A stretch of 64,000 bases of DNA, from the NCBI RefSeq assembly GCF_002934685.1, contig NZ_NKHL01000108.1, positions 82,866-146,865 of the forward strand, written 5' to 3'. The notes under the pieces were generated by a model. That model ran no database searches. It was not told where the DNA came from and saw only the letters and a list, made by a program, of their open reading frames with translations. Source of the DNA: Pseudomonas bohemica. GTDB lineage: Bacteria; Pseudomonadota; Gammaproteobacteria; Pseudomonadales; Pseudomonadaceae. This document shows positions 27,273-37,293 of the stretch, one piece after another; position 1 is the first letter of the stretch, and the number at the start of each line of letters is the position of its first letter. Position numbers and translations under genes: made by a program.

Positions 27273-27923
27273 ATGACTGACCGCACCTTCAGCGAAGCCG
27301 AGCGCGCTGCCGTCTATCGGGCCATTGCCGAGCGCCGGGACATGCGTCATTTCAGCGGCGGCTCGCTGGCGCCCGAGCTGCTGGCGCGGTTACTGGAAGC
27401 CGCGCATCACGCGCCCAGCGTCGGGCTGATGCAGCCATGGCGCTTCATTCGGATCAGCGACCGTCAGTTGCGTGGCCAGATTCAGGCGCAGGTGGAAGAG
27501 GAACGGATTCGCACCGCCGATGCCCTCGGCGAGCGTTCCAATGACTTCATGAAACTCAAGGTCGAAGGCATCAACGATTGCGCCGAGGTGCTGGTCGCCG
27601 CGCTGATGGACGACCGCGAGAAGCACATCTTCGGACGTCGAACCTTGCCGGAAATGGACATCGCATCGTTGTCTTGCGCCATTCAGAACCTGTGGCTGGC
27701 GGCCCGTGCCGAGGGCTTGGGGATGGGCTGGGTATCGCTGTTCGAGCCTCAGGCACTGGCCGATCTGCTGCAGATGCCAACCGGTTCTAAGCCCTTGGCA
27801 ATTCTGTGCCTGGGGCCGGTCAAGGAATTCTATCCGGCGCCGATGCTGGTACTGGAAGGCTGGGCGCAGGCGCGGCCCCTGCAAGAGCTGGTCTTTGAGA
27901 ACACATGGGGAGTGAATTCATGA
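27273..27923 (+). CDS. bluB: 5,6-dimethylbenzimidazole synthase
   Basis: 216-aa nitroreductase-fold enzyme that breaks up reduced FMN with oxygen to make the lower ligand of B12. '[11 protein letters not shown]' near 14 and '[15 protein letters not shown]' near 46 are BluB signatures; '[16 protein letters not shown]' lies near 150 (core EGLGMGWVS). The ATG at 27273 is chosen over a TTG six codons upstream. Its presence shows that the aerobic route to the DMB base exists. Its stop overlaps the cobD start by four bases. Confidence 0.94.
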   Translation: MTDRTFSEAERAAVYRAIAERRDMRHFSGGSLAPELLARLLEAAHHAPSVGLMQPWRFIRISDRQLRGQIQAQVEEERIRTADALGERSNDFMKLKVEGINDCAEVLVAALMDDREKHIFGRRTLPEMDIASLSCAIQNLWLAARAEGLGMGWVSLFEPQALADLLQMPTGSKPLAILCLGPVKEFYPAPMLVLEGWAQARPLQELVFENTWGVNS

Positions 27924-28828
27924 GCGTGGCGTTATTGAGCGTTGCCGGGGTTGCGCTGGATGCGCTGCTCGGCGAGCCAAAACGAAACCACCCGCTGGTG
28001 GCGTTCGGCCGATATGCCGAGCGCATCGAGCAACGTTTCAACGCCAGCGGCCGCGGCTGGCGCAGTCACGGCGTCACGGCCTGGTTCATCGCGGTCATTC
28101 CGCTGACCCTGCTGGTGACTTTTTTCAGCTGGCTGCCCTACGTCGGTTGGCTGGTGGAAGTGGCGACGCTGTATTGCGCGCTTGGGCTGCGCAGCCTGGG
28201 GGAGCACGTCCAGCCGGTGGCGCAGGCCCTGCGCAGTGATGATCTTGCCGAGGCTCGCCAACGCGTCGGCTATCTGGTCAGTCGCCGGACCTCGGACCTG
28301 GACGCCACCGAAGTCGCCCGCGCCGCTACTGAGTCGGTGCTGGAAAACGGCAGCGACGCGGTGTTCGCCGCGATCTTCTGGTTCGTCGTACTGGGTGCGC
28401 CGGGTGTGGTGTTCTATCGCCTGAGCAATACGCTGGACGCCATGTGGGGCTATCGCAACGAGCGTTTCGAGCGTTTCGGTTGGGCCGCAGCCAAAATCGA
28501 CGACCTGCTTAACTACATTCCCGCGCGTCTCGTGGCGTTGACCTACGCGCTGCTGGGCAAAACCCGACTGGCCCTGCGTTGCTGGCGCACACAGGGGCCG
28601 AAATGGGACAGTCCCAACGCAGGCCCGGTGATGGCCGCGGGCGCAGGTGCGCTGGGTGTCGAACTGGGCGGGGCGGCGATCTATCACGGCGAGTTGCATC
28701 AACGTTCGCAACTGGGCGAGGGCGCACCTGCCGATGCGAATTCCATCGATCGTGGCTGGCAACTGGTGCAGCGCGGCGTGTGGCTGTGGCTGCTGATCCT
28801 ATGTCTGGGGACTGAGTTCTATGCTTGA
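27920..28828 (+). CDS. cobD: adenosylcobinamide-phosphate synthase (CobD/CbiB)
   Basis: 302-aa inner-membrane protein that attaches aminopropanol (phosphate) to adenosylcobyric acid. '[18 protein letters not shown]' near 14 (core [13 protein letters not shown]) is a family signature, with '[13 protein letters not shown]' near 125 and '[18 protein letters not shown]' near 142 (core ENGSDAV). Several hydrophobic segments (about 2-15, 50-80, 150-170, 200-215, 285-300). The ATGA overlap with bluB sets the start at 27920. Confidence 0.94.
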   Translation: MSVALLSVAGVALDALLGEPKRNHPLVAFGRYAERIEQRFNASGRGWRSHGVTAWFIAVIPLTLLVTFFSWLPYVGWLVEVATLYCALGLRSLGEHVQPVAQALRSDDLAEARQRVGYLVSRRTSDLDATEVARAATESVLENGSDAVFAAIFWFVVLGAPGVVFYRLSNTLDAMWGYRNERFERFGWAAAKIDDLLNYIPARLVALTYALLGKTRLALRCWRTQGPKWDSPNAGPVMAAGAGALGVELGGAAIYHGELHQRSQLGEGAPADANSIDRGWQLVQRGVWLWLLILCLGTEFYA

Positions 28829-29825
28829 GCACGGCGGTCGATTGCGTGGAGCGGTGGCCAGATACGGCATCGATGAGGCGGATTGGCTCGACCTGTCCAG
28901 TGGCATCGCGCCCTGGCCGTGGCCGATCCCGCCAATCCCGGTGTCGGCGTGGGCGCGTCTGCCGGAAACCGATGACGGTCTGGAGAGCGCGGCTCGGTTG
29001 TATTACGGGGCTGCGGATCTGCTGCCAGTGGCCGGATCCCAGGCGGCGATTCAGGCGCTGCCGCGTTTGCGTCAGGCGGGCAAGGTCGGCGTGCTGTCGC
29101 CGTGTTATGCCGAACACGCCGAAGCCTGGCGCAGTAATGGCTTTCTGGTGCGCGAAGTGCTGGAGCATGAGGTCGAGCGTTTCATCGATGTACTCGACGT
29201 GCTGGTGGTGGTCAACCCCAACAATCCCACGGGCCTGAGCCTGACCCCCGGACGCCTTCTGGAATGGCACGCTCGACTGGCCCAGCGCGGCGGCTGGCTG
29301 GTGGTGGACGAAGCGTTCATGGACAACACGCCGCATCTTAGCCTTGCCGCCGAGACCCAACGCCCTGGTGTGATCGTTCTGCGCTCGTTCGGCAAGTTCT
29401 TTGGTCTGGCGGGTGTGCGGCTGGGGTTCGTACTGGCCGAGTCGCGTTTTCTCAAGGTGTTGGCCAGACAGATCGGGCCTTGGTCGGTTAGTGGCCCTAC
29501 ACGCATTCTCGGCCGGGTCTGTCTTGACGATTTTGAAGGCCATCGACTGCAGCGCGCGCGCACGGAAGCCGCCAGCGAGCGCCTGCTTGCGTTGCTGACC
29601 CGCTACGGCTTCGCTCCACAGGGCGGCTGCGCGCTGTTTCAATGGCTGATCACGCCCCAGGCCGCCGAGCTGCACGAATTCTGCGCCCGGCGCGGGATTC
29701 TGCTGCGCATCTTTCTGAACAACGCGCTGCACAACAACAGCCTGCGTTTCGGCCTGCCGCGCGATGAAGCCGATTGGCAGCGCCTGGACCAGGCGTTGAG
29801 TGAATTTTCTCGGGAGCGTGCATGA
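28821..29825 (+). CDS. cobC: threonine-phosphate decarboxylase (CobC/CobD-type aminotransferase fold)
   Basis: 334-aa PLP enzyme of aminotransferase class I/II that makes the (R)-1-amino-2-propanol (phosphate) linker. '[12 protein letters not shown]' near 24, '[13 protein letters not shown]' near 135 and 'VDEAFMD' near 167 are typical; the PLP lysine is in '[17 protein letters not shown]' near 195 (core [10 protein letters not shown]). It overlaps cobD by eight bases and cobQ by four. Confidence 0.92.
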   Translation: MLEHGGRLRGAVARYGIDEADWLDLSSGIAPWPWPIPPIPVSAWARLPETDDGLESAARLYYGAADLLPVAGSQAAIQALPRLRQAGKVGVLSPCYAEHAEAWRSNGFLVREVLEHEVERFIDVLDVLVVVNPNNPTGLSLTPGRLLEWHARLAQRGGWLVVDEAFMDNTPHLSLAAETQRPGVIVLRSFGKFFGLAGVRLGFVLAESRFLKVLARQIGPWSVSGPTRILGRVCLDDFEGHRLQRARTEAASERLLALLTRYGFAPQGGCALFQWLITPQAAELHEFCARRGILLRIFLNNALHNNSLRFGLPRDEADWQRLDQALSEFSRERA

Positions 29826-31300
29826 ATACTCTAGCTACCGGCAGAACCCTGATGGTGCAGGGGACTACCTCGGATGCAGGCAAGAGCACCCTGGTGACTG
29901 CGCTGTGCCGCTGGCTGACGCGACAGGGCGTGCGCACGGTGCCGTTCAAACCTCAGAACATGGCACTTAACAGCGCGGTGACCGCTGACGGTGGCGAGAT
30001 CGGGCGCGCGCAGGCGGTACAGGCCCAGGCGTGTGGCCTGGAGCCGCACACCGACATGAACCCGGTACTGCTAAAACCCAACAGCGACACCGGCGCGCAG
30101 GTGATCATTCACGGTCGCGCGGTGACGACCATGAACGCCGTCGCCTATCACGACTACAAGGCCATCGCCATGCAAGCGGTGCTCGCCTCCCACCAACGGC
30201 TGAGCGCGGGCTGGCGGGTAGTGATGGTTGAGGGAGCCGGCTCCCCCGCGGAAATCAATCTGCGCGCGGGCGACATCGCCAACATGGGCTTCGCCGAAGC
30301 GGTGGATTGCCCGGTGTTGCTGGTGGCCGATATCAATCGTGGCGGCGTTTTCGCGCATCTGGTCGGCACCCTGGAGCTGCTTTCGCCCAGCGAACAGGCG
30401 CGCGTGAAGGGCTTCATCATCAACCGTTTTCGCGGCGACATCGCCTTGCTGCAGCCGGGCCTGGACTGGCTCGAACAGCGCACCGGTAAACCGGTGGTCG
30501 GCGTGTTGCCCTACGTAATGGACCTGCATCTGGAAGCCGAGGACGGCCTCGATCAACGTCAGACCGACAAGGCCGAGCAAGTCCTCAATGTGGTAGTGCC
30601 GGTGCTGCCGCGCATCAGCAACCACACCGATTTCGATCCGCTGCGTTTGCATCCGCAGGTCAATCTGCAATTCATCGGGCCGGGCCAGACAATTCCCTCT
30701 GCCGATCTGATCATCTTGCCGGGCTCCAAGAGCGTGCGCAGTGATTTGACCTACCTGCGCAACAGCGGCTGGGACACGGCCATCAGTCGTCATCTGCGTT
30801 ACGGCGGCAAGGTGTTGGGCATCTGTGGCGGGCTGCAGATGTTGGGTGAAACATTGCACGACCCGCTGGGCCTTGAAGGTGCCGCAGGTTCAAGTCCGGG
30901 GTTGGGGTTGCTGGCAATCAGCACCGTACTGGAAGAAGAAAAACAGCTGCGTAACGTGCGTGGCCGACTGAATCTGGAAGACGCCGAGATCACAGGCTAC
31001 GAGATTCATGTGGGCGTGACCACCGGGCCAGCGCTGGAAAACCCTCTGGTGCAGCTCAGCGATGGCCGCTGCGACGGCGCGCAAAGTGCTGACGGCCAAG
31101 TGCTCGGTACCTATCTGCACGGGCTGTTCGAAAACCCGGCCTCCAGCAGCGCCTTGTTGCGCTGGGCTGGTTTGCAGAACGTGCAGCAGGTCGATTACCA
31201 CGCCCTGCGCGAACGCGACATCGAGCGGCTGGCCGATCTGGTGGAGCAACATCTGAACGGCAGGCTACTGCGTGAACTCTGCGGCCTGGAGCCAACCTGA
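29822..31300 (+). CDS. cobQ: cobyric acid synthase
   Basis: 492-aa glutamine-dependent amidotransferase that amidates positions b, d, e and g of adenosylcobyrinate a,c-diamide. The P-loop-like '[16 protein letters not shown]' is near 13; '[10 protein letters not shown]' near 42 is a CobQ signature. The C-terminal GATase domain has the nucleophile Cys in '[12 protein letters not shown]' near 338 and the His in 'GTYLHGLFE' near 430. It overlaps cobU by one base. Confidence 0.95.
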   Translation: MNTLATGRTLMVQGTTSDAGKSTLVTALCRWLTRQGVRTVPFKPQNMALNSAVTADGGEIGRAQAVQAQACGLEPHTDMNPVLLKPNSDTGAQVIIHGRAVTTMNAVAYHDYKAIAMQAVLASHQRLSAGWRVVMVEGAGSPAEINLRAGDIANMGFAEAVDCPVLLVADINRGGVFAHLVGTLELLSPSEQARVKGFIINRFRGDIALLQPGLDWLEQRTGKPVVGVLPYVMDLHLEAEDGLDQRQTDKAEQVLNVVVPVLPRISNHTDFDPLRLHPQVNLQFIGPGQTIPSADLIILPGSKSVRSDLTYLRNSGWDTAISRHLRYGGKVLGICGGLQMLGETLHDPLGLEGAAGSSPGLGLLAISTVLEEEKQLRNVRGRLNLEDAEITGYEIHVGVTTGPALENPLVQLSDGRCDGAQSADGQVLGTYLHGLFENPASSSALLRWAGLQNVQQVDYHALRERDIERLADLVEQHLNGRLLRELCGLEPT

Positions 31301-31821
31301 TGCAGCAATTGATCCTCGGCGGTGCGCGCTCCGGCAAGAGTCGGCTGGCTGAAAAATTGGCTGACGAAAGCGGGCTGGAGGTGATTTATATCGCTACCAG
31401 TCAACCGCTGGACGGGGAGATGAATCAACGCGTGGCGATGCATCGTCAGCGTCGTCCGGACAGCTGGGGACTGGTCGAAGAACCGCTCGAACTGGCCCGT
31501 GTATTGAAAGAAAACGCAGGGACCGATCGCTGCCTCTTGGTGGACTGCCTGACGCTATGGCTGACCAATCTGCTGATGCTGGACGATCCGCAGCGACTGG
31601 CGCAGGAGCGCGATGCCTTACTCGACTGCCTGGCGCAATTGCCCGGACACATCATATTCGTCAGCAACGAAACCGGGCTGGGCGTCGTGCCCCTCGGCGA
31701 GCTGACCCGTCGTTACGTCGATGAGGCCGGCTGGCTGCATCAGACGCTGGCCGAGCGTTGCCAGCGCGTGGTGTTCACCGTCGCCGGACTGCCCATGACC
31801 CTCAAAGGATCCGCACTATGA
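31300..31821 (+). CDS. cobU: bifunctional adenosylcobinamide kinase / guanylyltransferase
   Basis: 173-aa CobU/CobP enzyme that phosphorylates adenosylcobinamide and then adds GMP from GTP. The P-loop is '[13 protein letters not shown]' near 5-16, and the guanylylated His is in '[10 protein letters not shown]' near 47. '[14 protein letters not shown]' near 80 (core DCLTLWLTN) and '[12 protein letters not shown]' near 117 complete the family pattern. The start overlaps the cobQ stop (TGATG), and the stop overlaps the cobT start (ATGA). Confidence 0.94.
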   Translation: MQQLILGGARSGKSRLAEKLADESGLEVIYIATSQPLDGEMNQRVAMHRQRRPDSWGLVEEPLELARVLKENAGTDRCLLVDCLTLWLTNLLMLDDPQRLAQERDALLDCLAQLPGHIIFVSNETGLGVVPLGELTRRYVDEAGWLHQTLAERCQRVVFTVAGLPMTLKGSAL

Positions 31822-32870
31822 GTAATGCCTGGTGGCTCAACCCTACCCATGAAATAAATGAAGAAAGTCGCGAGCAGGCGTTGGCCCGGCAGCAGCAGCT
31901 GACCAAGCCAACCGGTTCACTGGGCCAGCTGGAAGCGGTTGCGGTGCAGCTGGCCGGTTTGCAGGGGCGGGTCAAACCCAAGGTCGATAAGGTCTGGATC
32001 GCGATTTTCGCCGGTGATCACGGCGTGGTCGCCCAAGGGGTTTCGGCGTATCCCCAGGAAGTCACCGGACAGATGCTGCACAACTTCATCATGGGCGGCG
32101 CGGCGATCAGTGTGTTGGCCAAACAGCTCTCGGCGCAGTTGGACGTCGTCGATCTGGGCACCGTTTCGCCGCTGAATCTGCCGGGTGTGCGTCACCTGAA
32201 CCTCGGTGCTGGCACAGCCAACTTTGCCAACGGCCCGGCGATGACCCAAGCGCAACTGGAAGGCGCTCTGGCGGGCGGGCGCGACAGCGTGCTGCGGGCC
32301 AAGGCGGCAGGCACTGAGCTGTTCATCGGTGGCGAAATGGGCATCGGCAATACCACGGTGGCCAGCGCACTCGCGTGCTCGTTGCTCAACTGCCCAGCGC
32401 CGTTGCTGGTCGGTCCCGGCACTGGGCTGGATGCGCAGGGCATCAATCACAAGGCTCAGGTCATCGAGCAGGCGCTGCAACTGCACGCAGCTCAATCCGG
32501 CGATGCGTTGGGCAGCCTGCGTGCGTTGGGCGGGTTTGAAGTGGCGGCGCTGGTGGGCGCTTATCTGGCCTGTGCCCAGGAAGGGATGGCCGCGCTGGTG
32601 GACGGTTTCATCTGCACGGTGGCGGCGCTGGTCGCGGTGCGGCTCAACCCGTGTTGCCGCCAATGGTTGCTCTTCGGCCATCGTGGGGCCGAGCCGGGGC
32701 ATCGTCATGTGCTGGAAACCCTGGAGGCCGATCCGCTGCTGGATCTGGGGCTGCGGCTGGGCGAGGGCAGTGGTGCGGCATTGGCGGTGCCGTTGTTGCG
32801 CCTGGCCTGTGAGCTGCACAACGGCATGGCGACCTTCGCCGAAGCAGCGGTGGCGGATCGCCCGGCATGA
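31818..32870 (+). CDS. cobT: nicotinate-nucleotide--dimethylbenzimidazole phosphoribosyltransferase
   Basis: 350-aa enzyme that activates DMB to alpha-ribazole phosphate. Signatures: '[12 protein letters not shown]' near 30, '[20 protein letters not shown]' near 65 (core [12 protein letters not shown]), '[15 protein letters not shown]' near 170, and the catalytic Glu in '[12 protein letters not shown]' near 312. The ATG at 31818 is fixed by the ATGA overlap with cobU; an upstream in-frame start lies inside cobU and is rejected. Confidence 0.94.
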   Translation: MSNAWWLNPTHEINEESREQALARQQQLTKPTGSLGQLEAVAVQLAGLQGRVKPKVDKVWIAIFAGDHGVVAQGVSAYPQEVTGQMLHNFIMGGAAISVLAKQLSAQLDVVDLGTVSPLNLPGVRHLNLGAGTANFANGPAMTQAQLEGALAGGRDSVLRAKAAGTELFIGGEMGIGNTTVASALACSLLNCPAPLLVGPGTGLDAQGINHKAQVIEQALQLHAAQSGDALGSLRALGGFEVAALVGAYLACAQEGMAALVDGFICTVAALVAVRLNPCCRQWLLFGHRGAEPGHRHVLETLEADPLLDLGLRLGEGSGAALAVPLLRLACELHNGMATFAEAAVADRPA

Positions 32871-33439
32871 CCTTGCGTCTGGACCTGCTGCGCCACGGCG
32901 AAACCGAACGCGGTGGCGGCCTGCGCGGCAGTCTGGACGATGCCTTGACCTCCCTCGGTTGGCAGCAGATGCGCGACGCGGTAGCGAACCCCGCGGCGTG
33001 GCAGCGTATTGCCAGCTCGCCCCTGCAACGCTGTGCGCGATTTGCCGAGCAGCTGTCGTCGCAATTGTCGCTGCCGATGAGCCTGGAGCCCGATCTGCAG
33101 GAGCTGCATTTCGGCGATTGGGAGGGCGTCAGTACTGCGCAGTTAATGGAAACCGATGCCGAAGGGCTAGGGCGTTTTTGGGAAAACCCCTACACCTTTA
33201 CGCCGCCCAACGGCGAGCCGGTGTCGGCGTTTTCCGAACGGGTGTGTGGCGCTGTCCTGCGTCTTCAGCAAAAGCACGATGGTGAGCGGATTCTGCTGAT
33301 CAGTCATGGCGGGGTAATGCGGCTGTTGCTGGCTCAGGCCCGCGGGCTGCCCCGTGAGCAATTGCTGCAAGTGGTCGTCGGGCATGGCGGCTTGTTCGGG
33401 CTGAATGTCGACGCGGATTGCGCGCTGACGGAGGTGTAG
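32867..33439 (+). CDS. alpha-ribazole-5'-phosphate phosphatase (histidine phosphatase family)
   Basis: 190-aa phosphoglycerate-mutase-fold phosphatase. The '[12 protein letters not shown]' motif (about 5-16) holds the phosphorylated His, 'SSPLQRC' near 47 the phosphate-binding Arg, '[11 protein letters not shown]' near 75 the acid, and 'LISHGGVMR' near 145 the second His. Its position between cobT and cobS, with a four-base overlap, supports removal of the phosphate from alpha-ribazole phosphate; this is CobC of enteric bacteria, a name used for another gene here. Confidence 0.88.
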   Translation: MTLRLDLLRHGETERGGGLRGSLDDALTSLGWQQMRDAVANPAAWQRIASSPLQRCARFAEQLSSQLSLPMSLEPDLQELHFGDWEGVSTAQLMETDAEGLGRFWENPYTFTPPNGEPVSAFSERVCGAVLRLQQKHDGERILLISHGGVMRLLLAQARGLPREQLLQVVVGHGGLFGLNVDADCALTEV

Positions 33440-34171
33440 ATGCTGCCGTTCTGGATCGCCCTGCAGTTTCTCAGCAGTCTGCCGATTCGACTGCCGGGCA
33501 TGCCCGCGCCTCAAGCGATGGGGCGTTCGCTGCTGTTTTATCCGTTGGTGGGCGTGCTGTTCGGTTCGATCCTGATGGCCTTGCATCTCTTGCTCGACGG
33601 CGCGCCGCAGTTGCTGCACGCCGCACTATTGCTGGCGGCCTGGGTGCTGCTCAGTGGCGGACTGCATCTGGATGGCCTGGCCGACAGCGCCGACGCCTGG
33701 CTCGGCGGTTACGGCGACCGCGAACGGACTCTGACGATCATGAAGGACCCCCGCAGTGGGCCGATTGCTGTGGTGACGCTGGTGATCGTGCTGGTGCTGA
33801 AATTCACGGCGATCGTCGCGCTGATCGATGGACATCACAGCATTGCTCTGTTGTTGGCGCCCGTTATTGGCCGCGCCGCGATGCTGGGGTTGTTCCTCGA
33901 TACGCCTTACGTCCGCGCCGGAGGTTTGGGGCAGGCGCTGGCCGATCATCTGCCGCGAGCGCTGGGCGTGCAGGTGCTGGGCCTGACGGCGCTTGGCTGC
34001 GTGCTGGTGTCCGGCTGGGCTGGCGTTTGGGCATTGCTGGTCGGTACGGCGGGTTTTTTCTGGCTGCGTCGATTGATGTTGCAGCGTTTGGGCGGCAGCA
34101 CTGGCGACACGGCAGGGGCGATGTTGGAGCTGCTGGAAATGACGGTGTTGGTCACGCTGGCGCTGGTTTGA
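33440..34171 (+). CDS. cobS: adenosylcobinamide-GDP ribazoletransferase
   Basis: 243-aa inner-membrane enzyme that joins adenosylcobinamide-GDP and alpha-ribazole, the final assembly step of B12. 'QFLSSLPI' near 7 and 'GGLHLDGLADSADAWLGG' near 74 (core HLDGLADSADAW) with 'KDPRSGPIAV' near 102 are diagnostic. The rest is a set of hydrophobic helices. It begins directly after the stop codon of the phosphatase gene (no gap). It is the last clear gene of the cobalamin operon. Confidence 0.94.
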   Translation: MLPFWIALQFLSSLPIRLPGMPAPQAMGRSLLFYPLVGVLFGSILMALHLLLDGAPQLLHAALLLAAWVLLSGGLHLDGLADSADAWLGGYGDRERTLTIMKDPRSGPIAVVTLVIVLVLKFTAIVALIDGHHSIALLLAPVIGRAAMLGLFLDTPYVRAGGLGQALADHLPRALGVQVLGLTALGCVLVSGWAGVWALLVGTAGFFWLRRLMLQRLGGSTGDTAGAMLELLEMTVLVTLALV

Positions 34172-34260
34172 CACACCTGTATCCCCGCGCGTAGCTTCCC
34201 TGATTCTGATTTGCTGGCATATATGTCCAATTCTGCGCGCGTGATTTCGGGAGAATGAAA

Positions 34261-35469
34261 ATGACATCGGTCTGGCGTACCAGCGGCTGGGTTTTGTTGG
34301 GCAGCGCGCTGATTCTGGCGTTGTCGCTGGGTACCCGGCATGGCTTCGGCTTGTTCCTACCGCCGATGAGCGCGCAGTTCGGCTGGGGCAGGGAGGTGTT
34401 CGCGTTCGCCATTGCGTTGCAGAACCTGATCTGGGGCCTGGCGCAACCGTTCACAGGAGCTCTGGCTGATCGTTTCGGTGCGGCCAAGGTGGTGTTTGTC
34501 GGTGGGATTCTATATGCGGTCGGGCTGGCATTAATGAGCATGGCCGATTCGCCTGCCACGCTGTCCCTGAGCGCCGGGCTGCTGATCGGCATCGGCCTTT
34601 CCGGCACGACCTTCTCGATCATCCTCGGTGTGGTCGGGCGTGCCTTGCCGCCGGAGAAACGCAGCATGGGCATGGGTCTGGCCAGCGCGGCGGGCTCGTT
34701 CGGTCAGTTTGCCATGTTGCCGGGGACGCTGGGCCTGATCGGCTGGCTGGGATGGTCCATGGCGCTGGTTGCGTTGGGGGTGCTGGTGGCATTCATCCTG
34801 CCGTTGGTGGCCATGCTCAAGGACAAACCCGTCCCCGTCACCGCTGGCGAGCAGACGCTGCGCGAAGCGCTCCACGAGGCCTGTGCCCATTCGGGCTTCT
34901 GGCTGCTGGCGTTCGGTTTCTTCGTCTGCGGCTTTCAGGTGGTGTTCATCGGCGTGCACCTGCCTGCGTATCTCGTGGACCAGCATCTGCCTGCCGTCGT
35001 CGGCACCAGCGTGTTGGCGCTGATCGGGCTGTTCAATGTCTTCGGCACTTATATAGCAGGCTGGCTCGGGGGACGGATGTCCAAGCCGCGTCTGCTCACC
35101 GGGCTCTATCTGTTGCGCGCGGTGGTGATCGTGCTGTTTCTCTGGGCGCCGCTGACCCAGACCACGGCGTATCTGTTCGGGATCGCCATGGGGCTGCTCT
35201 GGCTGTCCACGGTGCCACTGACCAACGGCACCGTGGCGACACTGTTCGGGGTGCGCAACCTGTCGATGCTCGGCGGTATCGTTTTCCTGTTCCACCAATT
35301 GGGCGCGTTTCTCGGCGGCTGGCTGGGCGGCGTGGTGTATGACCGTACCGGCAGTTACGACCTGATCTGGTACATCTCGATTGCCTTGAGTCTGATGGCC
35401 GCAGCGCTGAACTGGCCAGTGCGCGAACGACCCGTGGCGCGCCTGCAAATGCAACCGGTGGCACCGTGA
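34261..35469 (+). CDS. MFS transporter
   Basis: 402-aa major-facilitator protein with about 12 hydrophobic segments. The loop 2-3 motif is seen as 'GALADRFGAAKVVFVGG' near 60-76 (core GALADRFGA). The start at 34261 is preferred to the ATG two codons upstream, since the CGGGAG box then has a seven-base spacing. In P. aeruginosa the gene after the cobalamin cluster is also an MFS protein. The family includes oxalate/formate-type and monocarboxylate carriers ('RHGFGLFLPPMS' near 25), but the substrate is not known. The GTGA junction joins it to a very short downstream ORF. Confidence 0.85.
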   Translation: MTSVWRTSGWVLLGSALILALSLGTRHGFGLFLPPMSAQFGWGREVFAFAIALQNLIWGLAQPFTGALADRFGAAKVVFVGGILYAVGLALMSMADSPATLSLSAGLLIGIGLSGTTFSIILGVVGRALPPEKRSMGMGLASAAGSFGQFAMLPGTLGLIGWLGWSMALVALGVLVAFILPLVAMLKDKPVPVTAGEQTLREALHEACAHSGFWLLAFGFFVCGFQVVFIGVHLPAYLVDQHLPAVVGTSVLALIGLFNVFGTYIAGWLGGRMSKPRLLTGLYLLRAVVIVLFLWAPLTQTTAYLFGIAMGLLWLSTVPLTNGTVATLFGVRNLSMLGGIVFLFHQLGAFLGGWLGGVVYDRTGSYDLIWYISIALSLMAAALNWPVRERPVARLQMQPVAP

Positions 35470-35585
35470 CCCGCATCTTCTGCTGGTTCGCGGGTACCGC
35501 CTTGCTGGCGATGCTGCTGGTCCTGGCCTGGTGGGGCTGGCACCGCGTCGGGCTCGGCGCTCTGCAACTGGGGATGGTCTGCTAG
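35466..35585 (+). CDS. 39-aa predicted single-span membrane protein
   Basis: A GTG at 35466 overlaps the MFS gene stop (GTGA) and opens a 39-codon frame ending at TAG 35583-35585. The product (start MTRIFCWFAGTALLAMLL) is one hydrophobic helix rich in Trp (W-W-G-W) followed by a short tail. The overlap and the membrane-like composition suggest a small partner of the transporter, but no Shine-Dalgarno stands out beyond the coding sequence, so it may be chance. Confidence 0.45.
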   Translation: MTRIFCWFAGTALLAMLLVLAWWGWHRVGLGALQLGMVC

Positions 35586-35767
35586 GGTTCGGGTGGCTCG
35601 GCATCGGCTGCGGCAGGGAGTAGCGTGTGAACGATACCTAACACCCGACGGTTATTCGTGGCGGCGCTGACGTTGTCCTGCCGTTAGGCAGAACCATAAA
35701 TCAGCTGCCCCGCATTCGTGCGCTCTTTTGGATCTTCGCTATTCAGCGCTTTGGCCCTTGAATAACG

Positions 35768-35805
35768 AAAAACCCCGCATCCATCGCTGGCTGGCTGCGG
35801 GGTTT
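35768..35805. terminator. bidirectional rho-independent terminator
   Basis: AAAACCCCGCA (35768-35778) pairs with TGCGGGGTTTT (35795-35805) around a 16-base loop. It has A-runs on the left and T-runs on the right, so it can end both the plus-strand MFS unit and the minus-strand FadL gene. Confidence 0.88.
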
Positions 35806-35848
35806 TCTGTACGGCGGACAGGCGAGCTGCCTGTGCCGCCAAACGGCA

Positions 35849-37153
35849 TTAGAAGCGGTATGTCAGGCCCAGGCCGAAACCGTTGGCGCTGTTTTCGTAT
35901 TTCGCGTTGTAGGACTGACCCAGGGCGTTTGAGTCGCGAATCTTGATGTCTTCTTCCTTCAAGTACGAGTACGCCACATCGATGGTGATGTCATCTGTCG
36001 GGCTGTAACCGGCACCCACGCTGAAGATCGTCCGGTCGCCAGTCGGGATACGCGGCGAGCGGTTCTCGTTGTTGGTTGGCGATTGGTCGAAGGAAAGGCC
36101 GGTACGCAGTACCCATTGCTTGTTCAACTGGTACGAGGTACCAATTGCGTAAGCCCAGACGTCGTGCCAGTTCTGTTCTTCGGTGATATTGGTCACCAGC
36201 GTCGGAGCAGCCGCGCCGCCCGCGCTGGTCACGCCGGAGTTTCTCACTGTGATGTCTTTCAGTCGGCTCCAGCGAGTCCATGTAGCACCCGCGTACAGCT
36301 TCCAGTCGTCAGTCATTTTCTGAGTGACCGAGAAGTCCACCGACTCAGGGGTATCGAGGCTCAGCTTGCCGTCATAGCGAGCGGCGCCGAGGATCGGGGC
36401 AGGAACACCTGCGCCCGGCGTGACTTCTGTATGACCGTCGAGCTTGTAGGTCACTTTCGAGTGGTAGGTCAGGCCCACGCTGGTGGTGTCGGTAGCCTGA
36501 ACCAGGATACCGGCGTTGAAGCCGTAGCCGACGTCGTCGCCTTTGACCTGGACGCGACCGTCACCCGATGAGCGGCCAGTGACCGGCAGGGTCAGGCCGC
36601 TGACATTGAGTGCCGATTCCAGAACGCCGGAAATGCGGTTGATGGTCGGACCGAAACCGATCGAGACCTTATCATTGAAGGCATAGCTGACAGTCGGCTG
36701 GAAGGTGATGACTTTCACCATGCTCTTGCTGCCGAAATTGCGCCCCTGGAAGCTGTTTTCGTAGTCGGTGACCAGGCCGAACGGCGCGTAGACACCCAAA
36801 CCAAAAGCCCACTGATCGTCGATCGGTTTGACATAGAAGCCCATCGGCACGGCAGTGAATGGAACCATGTCGCCTTTGTTGCTGCCGGTGCTTCGACCGC
36901 TGACGTCCTTGATGTCAGTCGAGGCGTCGATTGCAGCAACACCAACGGTGACTTGTTGGCGCTTGAGGCGCGACATGCCGGCCGGGTTGCCGTAAACGAT
37001 GCTGGCATCATCGACGGAAGAGGAGCGGCCCGCAAAACCGGTTCCCATGCCGCTGATGCTTTGCTCGTTGAGGGCAAAACCCGATGCGAAGATTTGGGTG
37101 GAGGCGAGAGTAATGGCGAGACTGAGGCTGGATTTGATCATTGTTTTTTTCAT
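35849..37153 (-). CDS. FadL-family outer membrane transport protein
   Basis: 434-aa outer-membrane beta-barrel of the FadL/TodX/OMPP1 family, which lets long-chain fatty acids or other hydrophobic compounds pass. Signal peptide 'MIKSSLSLAITLASTQIFA' (after a short KKT start). The mature N-terminus 'SGFALNEQSISGMGTGFAG' (core FALNEQSISGMGTGFAG) is the hatch region typical of the family, with 'DASIVYGNPAGMSRL' near 48 (NPAGM motif). It ends in F ('GLGLTYRF'), as most outer-membrane barrels do. It stands alone with a bidirectional terminator behind it. Confidence 0.92.
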   Translation of the reverse strand: MKKTMIKSSLSLAITLASTQIFASGFALNEQSISGMGTGFAGRSSSVDDASIVYGNPAGMSRLKRQQVTVGVAAIDASTDIKDVSGRSTGSNKGDMVPFTAVPMGFYVKPIDDQWAFGLGVYAPFGLVTDYENSFQGRNFGSKSMVKVITFQPTVSYAFNDKVSIGFGPTINRISGVLESALNVSGLTLPVTGRSSGDGRVQVKGDDVGYGFNAGILVQATDTTSVGLTYHSKVTYKLDGHTEVTPGAGVPAPILGAARYDGKLSLDTPESVDFSVTQKMTDDWKLYAGATWTRWSRLKDITVRNSGVTSAGGAAAPTLVTNITEEQNWHDVWAYAIGTSYQLNKQWVLRTGLSFDQSPTNNENRSPRIPTGDRTIFSVGAGYSPTDDITIDVAYSYLKEEDIKIRDSNALGQSYNAKYENSANGFGLGLTYRF

Positions 37154-37293
37154 TGTTAGAACTCCTTGTTGATCACCGCGCGGAAATTACCAATATTTTT
37201 CATCACGCGCTATAGGCTGGATCACCCGAGTTAGAGCAATTTTTGTAGGACAATCCGGGTAAACGTGCTGCGATCTCCAGCGAAACTGCCGAG

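Noticed and set aside
25803..34171. A new cobalamin pathway variant
   Set aside because: All ten genes match known late aerobic steps in the usual Pseudomonas order; nothing novel besides the REP pair and the riboswitch placement.
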